Shown here: positions 32,887 through 46,038 of the stretch, piece by piece
How the letters are laid out: the number at the start of each line of letters is the position of its first letter
Position numbering within the stretch: position 1 is the first letter of the stretch
From: Plantactinospora sp. KBS50
GTDB taxonomy: Bacteria; Actinomycetota; Actinomycetes; Mycobacteriales; Micromonosporaceae
Assembly: GCF_002285795.1 (NCBI RefSeq)
Contig: NZ_CP022961.1
Coordinates: 6,476,501 to 6,540,500 of the forward strand
Direction of reading: 5' to 3'
Length of the DNA: 64,000 nucleotides
Position numbers and translations under genes: made by a program
The notes under the pieces: model-generated
What the model was told of the DNA's origin: nothing
Database searches by the model: none
The model's input: only the letters and a program-made list of their open reading frames with translations

Positions 32887-34101
32887 ATGAGGGCGGTCGT
32901 TTATCACGGTACGGGCGACATCAGCGTGGACGATGTCCCGGAGCCCAAGATCGAAGATCCGACCGACGCGATCGTGCGGGTGACCACGGCGGCGATCTGC
33001 GGCACCGACCTGCACTTCGTTCGCGGCACGATGCCGGACATGCAAGCCGGGCGCATCCTCGGCCACGAAGGCGTCGGGGTGGTCGAGGAGGTGGGCGCGC
33101 AGGTCGGCAACTTCCGGCCCGGCGATCGCGTACTGATCTCCGCCGTTCTGGGATGTGGCTCCTGCGCCTACTGCCGACGCGGCTATTTCGCGCAGTGCGA
33201 GGACATCAACCCCTACGGCCCCCGCGCCGGCACCGCGTCCTTCGGTTCACCGCGGCCGCAGGGCCCGTTCGACGGCCTCCAGGCCGAGTACGCGCGGGTT
33301 CCGTTCGCCCACACCAATCTGTTCCGACTCCCGGACGGCGTCTCGGACGCGCAGGCGATCACCCTGTCCGACATCTACCCCACCGGCTACTTCGGCGCGG
33401 TGCTTGCCAACGTCACGGACGGGAAGGTCACCACGGTGTGGGGGTGCGGCCCGGTCGGTCAGTTCGCCGTGGTGTCGGCGTTCCAGCGCGGAGCGTCGCG
33501 GGTGATCGCGATCGACGGGCACGCCGACCGGCTGGAGAAGGCGCGGCTGCACGGCGCCGAGGTGGTCGACTTCAACGAGGTGGACCCGGTGGAGGCCGTC
33601 ATGGAGTTGACCCGGGGCGTCGGCGCCGACTGCGCCGTCGATGCCGTCGGGGTGGACGCGGAGAGCGCGAGGTCGGGTCCCGCCGCCGCGGGCGTACGGA
33701 AGGCCGCCGAGCGGAACGGCGCGGAACAGCGCGAGATCTCCCCCGAGGCCAACCCGGCGGGGACCGACGGCCACTGGAAGCCGGGGGACGCCCCCACCCA
33801 GGCCCAGACCTGGGCGGTCGAGAGCCTGGCCAAGGTGGGCACCCTGGGCGTCGTGGGCGTGTACCCGGCCAACGACCGCTACTTCCCGATCGGAACGGTC
33901 CTGGCCCGCAACCTCAGCGTCCAGGCCGGCAACGGCAACCATCCCCGGTACATCCCGAGGTTGCTGGCGATGGTGGAGTCGGGCCGGATCGACCCGGCGA
34001 CGGTGGTGACCCAGCACGAGCCGGTGACGGACGCGCTGAGCGCCTACCGCGAGTTCGATCTCCGCAGCCCGGGATGGCTCAAGGTGGCACTGCATCCGTG
34101 A
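32887..34101 (+). CDS. Zinc-dependent alcohol dehydrogenase (MDR family)
   Basis: 404 aa. The catalytic-zinc residues lie in ICGTDLHF (Cys) and GHEGVG (His-Glu). Structural-zinc residues occur in GCGSCAYCRRGYFAQC (four Cys). The NAD(P) site reads VWGCGPVGQFAV. The extended loop around residues 255-300 resembles formaldehyde-dehydrogenase-like members. ATG at 32887 with GGGAGG about 7 bp upstream. It is divergent from the peptide operon and just upstream of the DJ-1 gene. Similar enzymes sit in stress islands of actinomycetes. Confidence 0.87.
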   Translation: MRAVVYHGTGDISVDDVPEPKIEDPTDAIVRVTTAAICGTDLHFVRGTMPDMQAGRILGHEGVGVVEEVGAQVGNFRPGDRVLISAVLGCGSCAYCRRGYFAQCEDINPYGPRAGTASFGSPRPQGPFDGLQAEYARVPFAHTNLFRLPDGVSDAQAITLSDIYPTGYFGAVLANVTDGKVTTVWGCGPVGQFAVVSAFQRGASRVIAIDGHADRLEKARLHGAEVVDFNEVDPVEAVMELTRGVGADCAVDAVGVDAESARSGPAAAGVRKAAERNGAEQREISPEANPAGTDGHWKPGDAPTQAQTWAVESLAKVGTLGVVGVYPANDRYFPIGTVLARNLSVQAGNGNHPRYIPRLLAMVESGRIDPATVVTQHEPVTDALSAYREFDLRSPGWLKVALHP

Positions 34102-34145
34102 CCGCGTGGCCGGTCGACGACCCAACTCGAAGGTAGGGACACGAA

Positions 34146-34697
34146 GTGGCGGACAAGGCGCTGGATGGAGTCAGGATCGCGGTGCTGGCCACCGACATGG
34201 TGGAGACACCGGAACTCGTCGAGCCGTGGAACGCGCTCAGGGCCGCCGGCGCGGACCTGGAGTTGGTTTCCGACAAGGGCGGGACGATCCGCCTCTTCAA
34301 GCACTACGACAAGGCTGACACCTTCCCGGTCGACAAGCAGGTGGATGCGGCGTCCGCGGCGGACTACGCGGCGCTGCTCCTGCCCGGTGGGGTGGGCAAT
34401 CCGGACGCCATGCGGATGAATCCGGCGGCCGTCCAGTTCGTACGCGACTTCTTCGACGCCGGCAAGCCGGTCGCGGCGATCTGCCATGCCCTGTGGCTGC
34501 TGGCCGAGGCCGGCGTCGCGGGTGGCCGCACGATGACGTCGTGGCCGTCCCTGCGCACCGACCTGATCAACGCGGGTGCGACCTGGGCGGACGAGCCGGT
34601 CGTCGTCGACGACAACCTGGTCACCAGCCGCAAGCCCGACGACATTGCCGCCTTCAACCCCAAGGTCATCGACCTGTTCGCGGCACGAGCCCGATAG
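34146..34697 (+). CDS. DJ-1/PfpI family protein
   Basis: 183 aa. The class I glutamine-amidotransferase-like fold shows LLLPGGVGNPD and the nucleophile elbow AAICHALWLLAEAG (Cys). Family members act as glyoxalases, deglycases or chaperone-like stress proteins. GTG start with AAGGTAGGG upstream, 45 bp after the alcohol dehydrogenase; probably cotranscribed. Confidence 0.87.
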   Translation: MADKALDGVRIAVLATDMVETPELVEPWNALRAAGADLELVSDKGGTIRLFKHYDKADTFPVDKQVDAASAADYAALLLPGGVGNPDAMRMNPAAVQFVRDFFDAGKPVAAICHALWLLAEAGVAGGRTMTSWPSLRTDLINAGATWADEPVVVDDNLVTSRKPDDIAAFNPKVIDLFAARAR

Positions 34698-34768
34698 CCG
34701 GGCGCCGGGCGCCGCACCGGTCTCAGCGTGAGGCGCGCCCGCCGGCCTGGTCGGCGCGGCGGGCGCGG

Positions 34769-35227
34769 TCAGGCCGGCGGGCGGGTGTTGCTGTTGTGTT
34801 GGTTGTCGAGCCAGGCACGCAGTTGGTGGCTGGGCAGGGCTCCGGTGCGCCGGTCCAGTTCGCTGCCGCCGCGGGTGAGCACCAGCAGGGGGATGCTCTG
34901 TGCCCGGTAGCGGTCGGCGGTGACCGGGTTCTGGTCGATGTTGACCTTGACGATCTTCAGTTGTCCGGCGCGGTCGCGGGCCAGTTGTTCGAGAACGGGG
35001 GCCATGGTGCGGCACGGTCCGCACCACGGCGCCCACAGGTCGACCAGGACCTGCACCCCGGCCCGCAGTTCCGCGTCGAGGGTGGCGTCGGTCGCATCGA
35101 CCAGCCAGGGCAGCGGTTGAGCGCAGGCGCCACACCGCGGCGTACCGCGAGCGCTGGGACGGACCCGGTTCTTCTTCTGACAGGCGGGGCAGGCGATGAC
35201 GCTGCCCGCGGTCGTGGTGGTTGTCAT
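34769..35227 (-). CDS. Thioredoxin with N-terminal zinc ribbon (TrxC type)
   Basis: 152 aa. The N-terminal zinc ribbon has CPACQKKNR and CGACAQPL (two CxxC). The thioredoxin domain has active site LWAPWCGPCRTMAP and cis-Pro region SIPLLVL. It is a cytoplasmic disulfide reductase and likely helps recycle the peroxiredoxin at 35553. It lies six bases after the glutaredoxin-like gene and ends the stress operon. Confidence 0.92.
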   Translation of the reverse strand: MTTTTTAGSVIACPACQKKNRVRPSARGTPRCGACAQPLPWLVDATDATLDAELRAGVQVLVDLWAPWCGPCRTMAPVLEQLARDRAGQLKIVKVNIDQNPVTADRYRAQSIPLLVLTRGGSELDRRTGALPSHQLRAWLDNQHNSNTRPPA

Positions 35228-35233
35228 GGCGGG

Positions 35234-35524
35234 TCACATCCTGGCCAGCATCCACCGCAGCTCGGCGATGCTGGGCTGCACCAGCAGTTGTCCGCCGACC
35301 GACACGACGGGGCTGTGCACCCGGCCGCCGGTCATCCAGGTGAGCTGTGCCTCGGCGTTCGGGTTGGTGTCGAGGTCGACGTAGTCGTAGGGGACGCCGG
35401 CGCGGTCGAGGTAGCGGCGCACCATCTGGCTCAGCGCGCACCAACGGCGCCCGTAGACCACGACCGGTGACACGGGTCGGGCCTGCGGTGCACGGGCTTG
35501 CGCGTACGGGGAGATACCGATCAT
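35234..35524 (-). CDS. Glutaredoxin-like protein with CxxS active site
   Basis: 96 aa. The thioredoxin fold reads PVVVYGRRWCALSQM, a C-x-x-S (CALS) site where dithiol mycoredoxins have CxxC (commonly CPYC). The second-half motif GRVHSPVVSVGG contains the expected cis-Pro. Monothiol glutaredoxins use one Cys for transfer of mycothiol or iron-sulfur. ATG at 35524 with GGAAGGAGG about 11 bp upstream. Confidence 0.82.
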   Translation of the reverse strand: MIGISPYAQARAPQARPVSPVVVYGRRWCALSQMVRRYLDRAGVPYDYVDLDTNPNAEAQLTWMTGGRVHSPVVSVGGQLLVQPSIAELRWMLARM

Positions 35525-35552
35525 GGCGGGGTAGGCCTCCTTCCTGAGGTTG

Positions 35553-36350
35553 TCAGCGGCCGTTGTCCTGGGCCACCGGCTCGGTGTCGGTGCTCGCGGC
35601 CGTGCCGCCGGTGGCCGCGGCCGTGCCGTCGGTGGCCGCGACCGTGCCGTCGATGGCCGCGGCCGTGTCGATCGCGGCGAGCAGTTCGTCCAGGTCGGGG
35701 ATGTGGTGCAGGTACGGCGAGACATGCCGGTAGGCGATCCGGCCTCTGGGGTCGACGACGTAGACGGCCCGGTCGCTGAACCCGTCGCCCTCGCGCCAGA
35801 CCCGATACCGGCGGGCGACCTCGCCCTTGGGCTGGAAGTCCGACAGCAGCGGAATGCTCAGCCCGCGGACCGCGGCCCATGCGCCGTGGCTGTAGATGCT
35901 GTCCGGTGAGATGGCCAGTACGGCCGCGCCGCGCCTGCGGAACTCGTCGATCTCCTGCTGGTAGAGATCGAGTTGCTGGCTGCAACCCGGGCTCCAGTCC
36001 AGCGGGTAGAACACCAGGACGACCGGCCGGCCGCGCAGGTCGGCCAGGTGTACGCCGGTGCCCGTGGCGTCGGGCAGCGTGAAGTCGGGTGCGGGTGTGC
36101 CGACCGGCAGGCCGGCCGTGGCGGCGGCGCCCTCCATCGACGGGGCGCTCTGCCACAGATCGGCGATCTCGCGGATGTCCGCGCCGGCGGCCGGCATGCG
36201 GTCGTGCTGGACGGTGCGCCAGATCTCGGTGGTGATGCCGTGCAGCACCGCGAGGGCCTGCTTCTGCGGCCCGTCCGGGATCTCGGGGGCCAGGCGGGCG
36301 AACTGCTGTTCGAGCTCGTGCAGCGCCCGCGGGTAACCGTTGGTCTGCAT
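35553..36350 (-). CDS. Peroxiredoxin (AhpC/TSA family) with repetitive C-terminal tail
   Basis: 265 aa. The N-terminal ~80 residues are a helical extension. The peroxiredoxin domain follows: PAPDFTLPDATG, then VVLVFYPLDWSPGCSQQLDLY. The usual Thr-x-x-Cys is replaced by Ser-Pro-Gly-Cys, with the peroxidatic Cys retained. No resolving Cys is obvious, so it is perhaps 1-Cys and coupled to the thioredoxin or glutaredoxin nearby. The last ~35 residues are AAIDGTVAATDGTAAATGG-type repeats encoded by a degenerate tandem repeat at about 35600-35680. ATG with GGAGAGA upstream. Confidence 0.83.
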   Translation of the reverse strand: MQTNGYPRALHELEQQFARLAPEIPDGPQKQALAVLHGITTEIWRTVQHDRMPAAGADIREIADLWQSAPSMEGAAATAGLPVGTPAPDFTLPDATGTGVHLADLRGRPVVLVFYPLDWSPGCSQQLDLYQQEIDEFRRRGAAVLAISPDSIYSHGAWAAVRGLSIPLLSDFQPKGEVARRYRVWREGDGFSDRAVYVVDPRGRIAYRHVSPYLHHIPDLDELLAAIDTAAAIDGTVAATDGTAAATGGTAASTDTEPVAQDNGR

Positions 36351-36408
36351 GATGGTCTCTCCTGTGCACGCGTCGTCGTTCGGGGATCGTTGACCGTGGG
36401 GGCCGGGT

Positions 36409-36879
36409 TCAGCGGCGTTCGGCCTGGAACATCCAGTACTGCTTCTCCAGGTCGGCGGTCACGGCGATGAGCAGGTCCTGCGACACCGGGTCGGTGTAGC
36501 CGACCTCGGTGACCCGTTCGCGCAGCCCGGCGATGACCCTCGCGTACGCGTCGGTGAAGAAGGAGACGACGTCGTCGTCGTTCTCCCAGCCCGACGGCGG
36601 CTGGGGTACCCGGCTCAGGTGTGCGACGGTGGCGGCCAGCCCGTTGGGCGCCACGCCGATGGCGGCGCAGCGTTCGGCGATCGTGTCGGCGTGCACGCGG
36701 GCCGTGTCGACAACCTCGTCGAGTTGCTGGTGCAGGCTGCGGAAGCGGGGGCCGGTGACGGTCCAGTGCGCCTGCTTGGCGACCAGGCCGAGGTCGATCA
36801 GGTCGACCAGGGTCTGCTGCAGCGCCGCGGCGGTGACGTCGCGGGCATCGGGTTCCAGCACGGAGTTGATGGTGGCCAT
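36409..36879 (-). CDS. dps: Dps-family ferritin-like protein
   Basis: 156 aa. The helix A signature LGLVAKQAHWTVTGPRFRSLHQQLDE carries the ferroxidase His and Asp residues, and the second helix carries VVDTARVHADTIAER. Dps dodecamers oxidise and store iron using peroxide and protect DNA. The strong GGAAGGAGG is well placed. It lies between the peroxiredoxin and a hypothetical protein in the stress operon. Confidence 0.92.
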   Translation of the reverse strand: MATINSVLEPDARDVTAAALQQTLVDLIDLGLVAKQAHWTVTGPRFRSLHQQLDEVVDTARVHADTIAERCAAIGVAPNGLAATVAHLSRVPQPPSGWENDDDVVSFFTDAYARVIAGLRERVTEVGYTDPVSQDLLIAVTADLEKQYWMFQAERR

Positions 36880-36927
36880 GTCAGGTCCTCCTTCCGGACT
36901 GCGGATGGTGTGCGTGATCGGGGCCGC

Positions 36928-37356
36928 TCAGCCGACCGGCTGTGCGGCGTCGGCCCGCCCGGGTGCGTCGCTCGTGCCGCGGTGGTGCGTCACACCGCTG
37001 GTCAGCCGGCGCAGCGACGCTCCCGAGCGGTGCCGCCCGGCGGCCGGCCGGGTGTCGGTCGGCGTGGCCGCGGGCGGCTCGGTGCGCGGTGGCCACGGGT
37101 GGTGCGGGCAGTCGGGGTCGCACCACAGCGTGCCGTGGCCGCGTCGCTGCAGTTCGGCGTTGGCGAGGCTCATCCAGGCCGGTGGCCCGTACGGGGTTTC
37201 CCGACCGGCCAGGTAGGCCGGGTAGTCGGGGTCGCCGATCGGCCGGGCGCGCTTGTGGATGCACAGGTCAGCGAGAACGTCGTCGACCTGGTGCGGGGTG
37301 GCGGCGATGTGCAGGACCCACCGGTCGGTGACCGGCGGCGGCGACTGCATCCACAT
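36928..37356 (-). CDS. Hypothetical protein, His/Cys-containing
   Basis: 142 aa. I do not recognise a family. The first half looks folded (RWVLHIAATPHQVDDVLADL, GPPAWMSLANAELQRRG). Then WCDPDCPHHPW could coordinate a metal (two Cys, two His). The last ~50 residues are Pro/Thr/Arg-rich and likely disordered. A perfect GGAGGTGAT 5-7 bp before the ATG indicates real expression. It sits between clpB and dps in the chaperone operon. Confidence 0.65.
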   Translation of the reverse strand: MWMQSPPPVTDRWVLHIAATPHQVDDVLADLCIHKRARPIGDPDYPAYLAGRETPYGPPAWMSLANAELQRRGHGTLWCDPDCPHHPWPPRTEPPAATPTDTRPAAGRHRSGASLRRLTSGVTHHRGTSDAPGRADAAQPVG

Positions 37357-37422
37357 TGTTGATCACCTCCAGCGACGTGCTGGTCTGTCGAATGGTTCCC
37401 TGGTCGGTTCGGGTGGCGCCGC

Positions 37423-40077
<2,655 letters not shown>

Positions 40078-40156
40078 CAGCTGATCACCTCCGATGTCCT
40101 CCTCGGGCGGCCACGTCGTTGCGTACGCGGCGCCCTCTCCAGTTTTTCGACGCGGT

Positions 40157-41789
<1,633 letters not shown>

Positions 41790-41833
41790 CTCAGGTCACC
41801 TCCGATTCGTCGCTCGCCGTGCCGGCGACCCGG

Positions 41834-43726
41834 TCAGCCGGCCGGGGCGTAGTCGGCGTCGATCACGTCGTCGTCGCTCTGGCCGCCGGCCGGCATACCG
41901 GTCCCGCCGTCTCCGGGTGCGCCGCCGCCGGATCCCGGCGCGCTGGTCAGGCCGTGCAGCATCTGCTGCAGATCGGCGGTCAGCGCGTGGACCCGTTCCA
42001 GCGGCGCCTCGTCCTTGATCGCCTGCCGGGCGTCCCCGATCAGCATCTCGGCGCGCGCCTTGTCGTGCACGGCCACGCCGTCGCCGAGGTCGGCCAGGCG
42101 CCGCTCGACCTGGTAGGCGGCCGAGTCGAGGGTGTTGCGGGCCTCCACGGCCGCACGCAGCCGGGCGTCGTCGGCCCGGTGCTGCTCGGCGTCGGCGACC
42201 ATCCGGCGCACCTCCGCCTCGTCGAGGGTGCCACTGCCGGAGATCGTGATCTTCTGCTCGCGTCCGGTCGCGGAGTCCTTCGCCGACACGTTGAGGATGC
42301 CGTTGGCGTCGATGTCGAAGGTGACCTCGATCTGCGGCACCCCGCGCGGCGCCGGCGGAATGTTCTCCAGCCGCAGCCGGCCCAGCACCCGGTTGTCGGC
42401 GGCCTTCTCCCGCTCGCCCTGCAGCACCACGACGTCCACGGCGGGCTGGTTGTCCTCCGCGGTCGTGAAGGTCTCGCTGCGCCGGGTCGGGATGGTGGTG
42501 TTGCGCTCGATCAGCCTGGTCATCAACCCGCCCAGCGTTTCGACACCGAGCGACAGCGGCGTGACGTCGAGCAGCAGGACATCCTTGACCTCGCCCTGCA
42601 GCACGGCGGCCTGCACGGCGGCGCCGAGCGCGACCACCTCGTCGGGGTTGACCGACATGTTCGGCTCCTTGCCGCCGGTCAGCCGCTTCACCAGGGCCTG
42701 CACGGCCGGGATGCGCGTGGAGCCGCCGACCAGGATCACCTCGTCCAGGTCGTTCTCACCGATCTTCGCGTCGGCCAGGGCCTGCCGCACCGGGCCGAGG
42801 CACCGCTCCACCAGGTCCGCGGTCAGCTGCTCGAACTTCGCCCGCGTGACGGTCGTGATCAGGTGCTTCGGGCCGGACGCGTCGGCGGTGATGAACGGCA
42901 GGTTCACCTGCGTCTGGGCCACCGACGACAGCTCGGTCTTGGCCTTCTCCGCCGCCTCGTAGAGGCGCTGCAGCGCCTGCGGGTCGCTGCGCAGATCGAT
43001 GCCGTTGTCGCGCTGGAACTCCTGCGCCAGGTGGTCCACGAGGCGGCGGTCGAAGTCGTCGCCGCCCAGGTGGGTGTCGCCCGCGGTGGAGCGCACCTCG
43101 ACCACCCCGTCGCCGACGTCGAGGATGCTGACGTCGAAGGTGCCGCCGCCCAGGTCGAAGACCAGCACGGTCTCGTGGCCCTTCCTGTCCAGTCCGTACG
43201 CGAGCGCGGCGGCGGTGGGCTCGTTGATGATCCGCAGCACGTTGAGGCCCGCGATCCGGCCCGCGGCCTTGGTCGCCTGCCGCTGCGCGTCGTTGAAGTA
43301 GGCGGGCACGGTGATCACCGCGTCGGTGACCTTCTCACCCAGGTGCTTGGCCGCGTCGTCGACCAGCTTGCGCAGCACCTGCGCGCTGATCTCCTCCGGC
43401 GCGTACTGCTTGCCCCGGACGCTGAACCGCACGGCGCCCTCCGGGCCGGCGGTCACGTCGTACGAGATCTGGTCGGCCTCGGTCTTGATCTCCTCGTGGC
43501 GGCGGCCGATGAACCGCTTCGCCGAGGAGATGGTGCCCTTGGGGTTCAGCACCGCCTGCCGGCGGGCGAGCTGCCCGACGAGGCGCTCGCCGGTGTCGGT
43601 GAACGCGACCACCGACGGGGTCGTCCGGCTGCCCTCGGCGTTCGCGATCACCTGCGGCCGGTCGCCCTCGTAGACGGCGACCACGGAGTTGGTGGTGCCC
43701 AAGTCGATACCAACGGCGCGTCCCAT
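41834..43726 (-). CDS. dnaK: DnaK (Hsp70) chaperone
   Basis: 630 aa. ATPase domain with [32 protein letters not shown] and the [10 protein letters not shown] signature, then the substrate-binding beta domain and lid. The C-terminal tail ends [13 protein letters not shown]. The ATG at 43726 has GGAGGTT upstream. It heads the operon dnaK-grpE-dnaJ-clpB; hspR, which often ends this operon in actinomycetes, is not here, so this is probably a second, stress-island copy (inference). Confidence 0.96.
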   Translation of the reverse strand: MGRAVGIDLGTTNSVVAVYEGDRPQVIANAEGSRTTPSVVAFTDTGERLVGQLARRQAVLNPKGTISSAKRFIGRRHEEIKTEADQISYDVTAGPEGAVRFSVRGKQYAPEEISAQVLRKLVDDAAKHLGEKVTDAVITVPAYFNDAQRQATKAAGRIAGLNVLRIINEPTAAALAYGLDRKGHETVLVFDLGGGTFDVSILDVGDGVVEVRSTAGDTHLGGDDFDRRLVDHLAQEFQRDNGIDLRSDPQALQRLYEAAEKAKTELSSVAQTQVNLPFITADASGPKHLITTVTRAKFEQLTADLVERCLGPVRQALADAKIGENDLDEVILVGGSTRIPAVQALVKRLTGGKEPNMSVNPDEVVALGAAVQAAVLQGEVKDVLLLDVTPLSLGVETLGGLMTRLIERNTTIPTRRSETFTTAEDNQPAVDVVVLQGEREKAADNRVLGRLRLENIPPAPRGVPQIEVTFDIDANGILNVSAKDSATGREQKITISGSGTLDEAEVRRMVADAEQHRADDARLRAAVEARNTLDSAAYQVERRLADLGDGVAVHDKARAEMLIGDARQAIKDEAPLERVHALTADLQQMLHGLTSAPGSGGGAPGDGGTGMPAGGQSDDDVIDADYAPAG

Positions 43727-43775
43727 GGTCAACCTCCTTCGCACTGGAGGGAATCGCCGAAGCTCTCGTCATCAA

Positions 43776-43805
43776 GAGATAAACCTTGAGTCGGGTACTG
43801 TCAAC
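43776..43805 (-). promoter_or_regulatory. dnaK promoter overlapped by a HAIR-like HspR operator
   Basis: On the minus strand a -35 TTGACA (43804-43799) and -10 TATCTC (43781-43776) are 17 bp apart. The operator reads GTTGACA-N7-ACTCAAG (43805-43785), matching HAIR (CTTGAGT-N7-ACTCAAG) exactly in the second half-site and 4/7 in the first. The operator lies across the -35/-10 spacer, a repressing position. Confidence 0.7.
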
Positions 43806-43839
43806 TCTCTAGCTATGACCCAGGTCACAACGGACAGGG

Positions 43840-43866
43840 CTGGCACTCGGGGTAGGCGAGTGCTAA
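43840..43866. promoter_or_regulatory. CIRCE-like HrcA operator
   Basis: CTGGCACTC-N9-GAGTGCTAA. The right half-site is a perfect CIRCE half (GAGTGCTAA) and the left differs from TTAGCACTC at two outer positions. It lies about 40 bp upstream of the dnaK HAIR element, so HrcA might also influence this promoter. Confidence 0.65.
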
Positions 43867-44110
43867 ATCATGGATCAGCGCACCTGATCCGGATGCGCGG
43901 GGCCGGGACTGATGCAGCCCACCCCCTGTTGATCGAAATCTGCGCCCGCGGCCGGCGTACCGGCCGCGGGCGCAGCCGTCCGCGCGGCCGGTACCCGTGT
44001 GGCCGCCGCCGCCCGCATGGCCGGCGCCGCCCGCATGGCCGGCGCCCCGCCGGGACGTGGCGCGTACGCCGCACCGCCGGCGCTGGCCGGAACTCTCCGC
44101 GATGCGAACC
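43867..44110. other. GC-rich intergenic spacer with inverted and tandem repeats
   Basis: No credible gene: an Ala/Pro-rich reading frame here lacks a ribosome site. A perfect 12-bp inverted repeat (GTACCGGCCGCG, 43957-43968 and 43983-43994) forms a hairpin. Around 44005-44045 an 18-bp unit containing GCATGGCCGGCGCC occurs about twice. The stretch separates the two divergent heat-shock promoters. Confidence 0.5.
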
Positions 44111-44170
44111 TTGACGCCGTCAACGGCATCGTTGTATTAGTAATGGCGAGTTGAGTCGATGGCACTCAAC
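44111..44170 (+). promoter_or_regulatory. hsp20 promoter and HAIR operator
   Basis: -35 TTGACG (44111-44116) and -10 TATTAG (44135-44140) are 18 bp apart. Just downstream the operator GTTGAGT-N7-ACTCAAC occupies 44150-44170 and differs from the HspR HAIR consensus only at the outermost bases. Binding would block the start of hsp20 transcription. Confidence 0.75.
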
Positions 44171-44232
44171 TACGGGGTGAGCCCCGGGAACTGGACACCC
44201 TTTGGTGAAGGAGCACCAGGGAGGAGATGACC

Positions 44233-44658
44233 ATGCTGATGCGTAGCGACCCGTTCCGCGACATCGACCGCGTGTTCGCCCAGCTGACCGGCACCATCAG
44301 CCGGCCCACGGTGATGCACCTCGACGCCGAGCGGGACGGCGACTGGTTCAACGCGTACTTCGACCTGCCCGGCGTCGACCCCGACTCGATCGAGGTGACC
44401 GTCGAGCGCAACGTGCTGCAGGTCAAGGCCCAGCGGCAGCGCACCGCCAAGGACGGGGTCGAGACCGTGATCAGTGAGCGGCCGATGGGCGTGTTCAGCC
44501 GGCAGCTGTTCCTGGCCGACACCCTCGACACCGACAGGCTCGAGGCCAGCTACGACAACGGCGTCCTCGCGCTGCGGATCCCGGTCTCGGACAAGGCCAA
44601 GCCCCGCAAGATCAGCGTGGGCTCCGGCAACTCCGGCCGCAAGCAGATCAAGGGCTGA
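44233..44658 (+). CDS. Hsp20/alpha-crystallin small heat-shock protein
   Basis: 141 aa with the alpha-crystallin domain from about residue 30. Signature motifs AYFDLPGVDPDSIEVTVERN and YDNGVLALRIPV are intact. It holds unfolding proteins for DnaK/ClpB. The ATG at 44233 is 6-8 bp after GGAGGAG; the ATG at 44227 lies too close to it. HAIR control upstream. Confidence 0.93.
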   Translation: MLMRSDPFRDIDRVFAQLTGTISRPTVMHLDAERDGDWFNAYFDLPGVDPDSIEVTVERNVLQVKAQRQRTAKDGVETVISERPMGVFSRQLFLADTLDTDRLEASYDNGVLALRIPVSDKAKPRKISVGSGNSGRKQIKG

Positions 44659-44819
44659 GTCTCGCGGCCACCGCGCCGCCCGCAACGACCTTTCTCCCGG
44701 TCGCCTCCGAGGCGGTCCGGCACCCCCACCGGGGTGCCGGACCGCGACCGGCCCCTCATCACCAGCGCCCGGCGGACGACCCCGCGGGGCACACTGTGGA
44801 CACACCTGTGGAGGAGGAG

Positions 44820-45281
44820 ATGACGCTTCCGGTTCTGCGATCGAACACCGCCCCGGCGGACTACGAGCCGCTGCGCGAGTTCGCCGCGTTGCAGCAGCGG
44901 ATGACCGCCCTGCTGTCCACCGTCCTGGACGGCAACCCCCTCACCGGTACCGGCACCGGCTGGACCCCGCTGGCCGACGTCACCGAGACCGACGACGCCT
45001 ACCTGGTCGAGATCGACCTGCCCGGCGTCAACCGCAGGGACCTGACCGTCGAGGTCGCCGGCCACCAACTCCGGGTCAGCGGCGAGATCGTCGAGAAGGA
45101 GAAGGTCGGCTGGCTGCGGCACCGCACCCGCCGCGTCGGCCGGTTCAGCTACCAGACGCTGCTGCCCGGCGGCATCGAGGCCGAGCGGATCAGCGCCGAC
45201 CTGGCCGACGGCGTGCTCAGCGTGCGCGTGCCCAAGACCGACGCGGCCAGGCCCCGCCGGATCGCCGTCAACACCGGCTGA
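44820..45281 (+). CDS. Hsp20/alpha-crystallin small heat-shock protein, second copy
   Basis: 153 aa. DAYLVEIDLPGVNRRDLTVEV and the A-x-x-x-n-G-v-L motif LADGVLSVRVPK are present. It is only distantly similar to the first Hsp20 by eye, so it is not a recent duplicate. ATG at 44820 with GGAGG 5 bp upstream (GTG 44796 is a less favoured alternative). It is 160 bp after the first hsp20, possibly cotranscribed. Confidence 0.92.
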   Translation: MTLPVLRSNTAPADYEPLREFAALQQRMTALLSTVLDGNPLTGTGTGWTPLADVTETDDAYLVEIDLPGVNRRDLTVEVAGHQLRVSGEIVEKEKVGWLRHRTRRVGRFSYQTLLPGGIEAERISADLADGVLSVRVPKTDAARPRRIAVNTG

Positions 45282-45340
45282 CCCCGCAGTAGCCCCCGTG
45301 CCGTTCTGACTGATTCGCCTTGAGAAGGGAGGACACCGCC

Positions 45341-45847
45341 ATGATGCCGACCCTCGGTGCCACCACCGCCACCACCGCTGCCACGCCCACGCAGCGGGCC
45401 GTGGCCCTCTACCCCACCTACACCGCCGCGGAACAGGCCGTCGACTACCTGTCCGACCGGCACTTCCCGGTCGAGCACGTGGCCATCGTCGGCCGGGGCC
45501 TGCACAGCTACGAGCAGGTCACCGGCCGGCTCACCCACACCACCGCGGCCGCGTACCAGGCCCTCGGCGGCGCCGTGCTCGGCGCGTTGTTCGGCTGGAT
45601 CCTCGGCCTGTTCAACCTCGTCAACCCGCTGGTCTCCGCGCTGCTGCTCGCCGTCTACGGGGCGATCATCGGCGCCGTCCTGGGTGGGCTGCTCGGACTG
45701 GTCGCGCACGCGATCACCGGTGGTCGCCGCGACTTCGCCTCCATCCGCGGGCTCCGCGCAGACAGCTACGAACTCCTCGTCGACGACGCCCACGCCGAGC
45801 GCGCCGCCGGCCTGCTGGCCGCCCCCGACGCCCCGGCACGCGACTGA
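45341..45847 (+). CDS. General-stress-protein-like membrane protein
   Basis: 168 aa. The N-terminal half has a flavin-mononucleotide-free ferredoxin-like domain of the YflT/general stress type (AVALYPTYTAAEQAVDYLSDR and VEHVAIVGRGL). It is followed by two Gly-rich hydrophobic segments (ALGGAVLGALFGWILG, AIIGAVLGGLLG) and a short soluble tail. ATG at 45341 with GGGAGGA 7 bp upstream. It is last in the heat-shock plus-strand group. Confidence 0.8.
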   Translation: MMPTLGATTATTAATPTQRAVALYPTYTAAEQAVDYLSDRHFPVEHVAIVGRGLHSYEQVTGRLTHTTAAAYQALGGAVLGALFGWILGLFNLVNPLVSALLLAVYGAIIGAVLGGLLGLVAHAITGGRRDFASIRGLRADSYELLVDDAHAERAAGLLAAPDAPARD

Positions 45848-45857
45848 CCACGACACC

Positions 45858-45935
45858 CCGGTGCCCGGCCACCGCCTGCCCGCGGAGGCCGGGCACCGGC
45901 GCACGCCAGCGGTGGCCGGTGGCCCGGCCACCGCT
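45858..45935. terminator. Two strong hairpins (bidirectional terminator)
   Basis: First: perfect 13-bp arms CCGGTGCCCGGCC (45858-45870) and 45887-45899, 16-nt loop. Second: perfect 10-bp arms AGCGGTGGCC (45908-45917) and 45926-45935, 8-nt loop. They follow the stress-protein gene and face the remnant permease, closing both transcripts. Confidence 0.7.
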
Positions 45936-46038
45936 GTGCCCGGCGGCGCGCCATGACCGGCAGCGGCCCCGCAGCGCCACGGCGGTGCGGGCCGAGCACA
46001 GCGGGGCGGTGCGGGCCGGCGGTGCGGGCCGAACGCGG

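Noticed and set aside
43875-44165. Minus-strand Ala/Pro-rich 96-codon frame in the dnaK/hsp20 spacer
   Set aside because: No ribosome site, overlaps the CIRCE element at the distal end and the promoter elements of hsp20; composition reflects GC-rich repeats.
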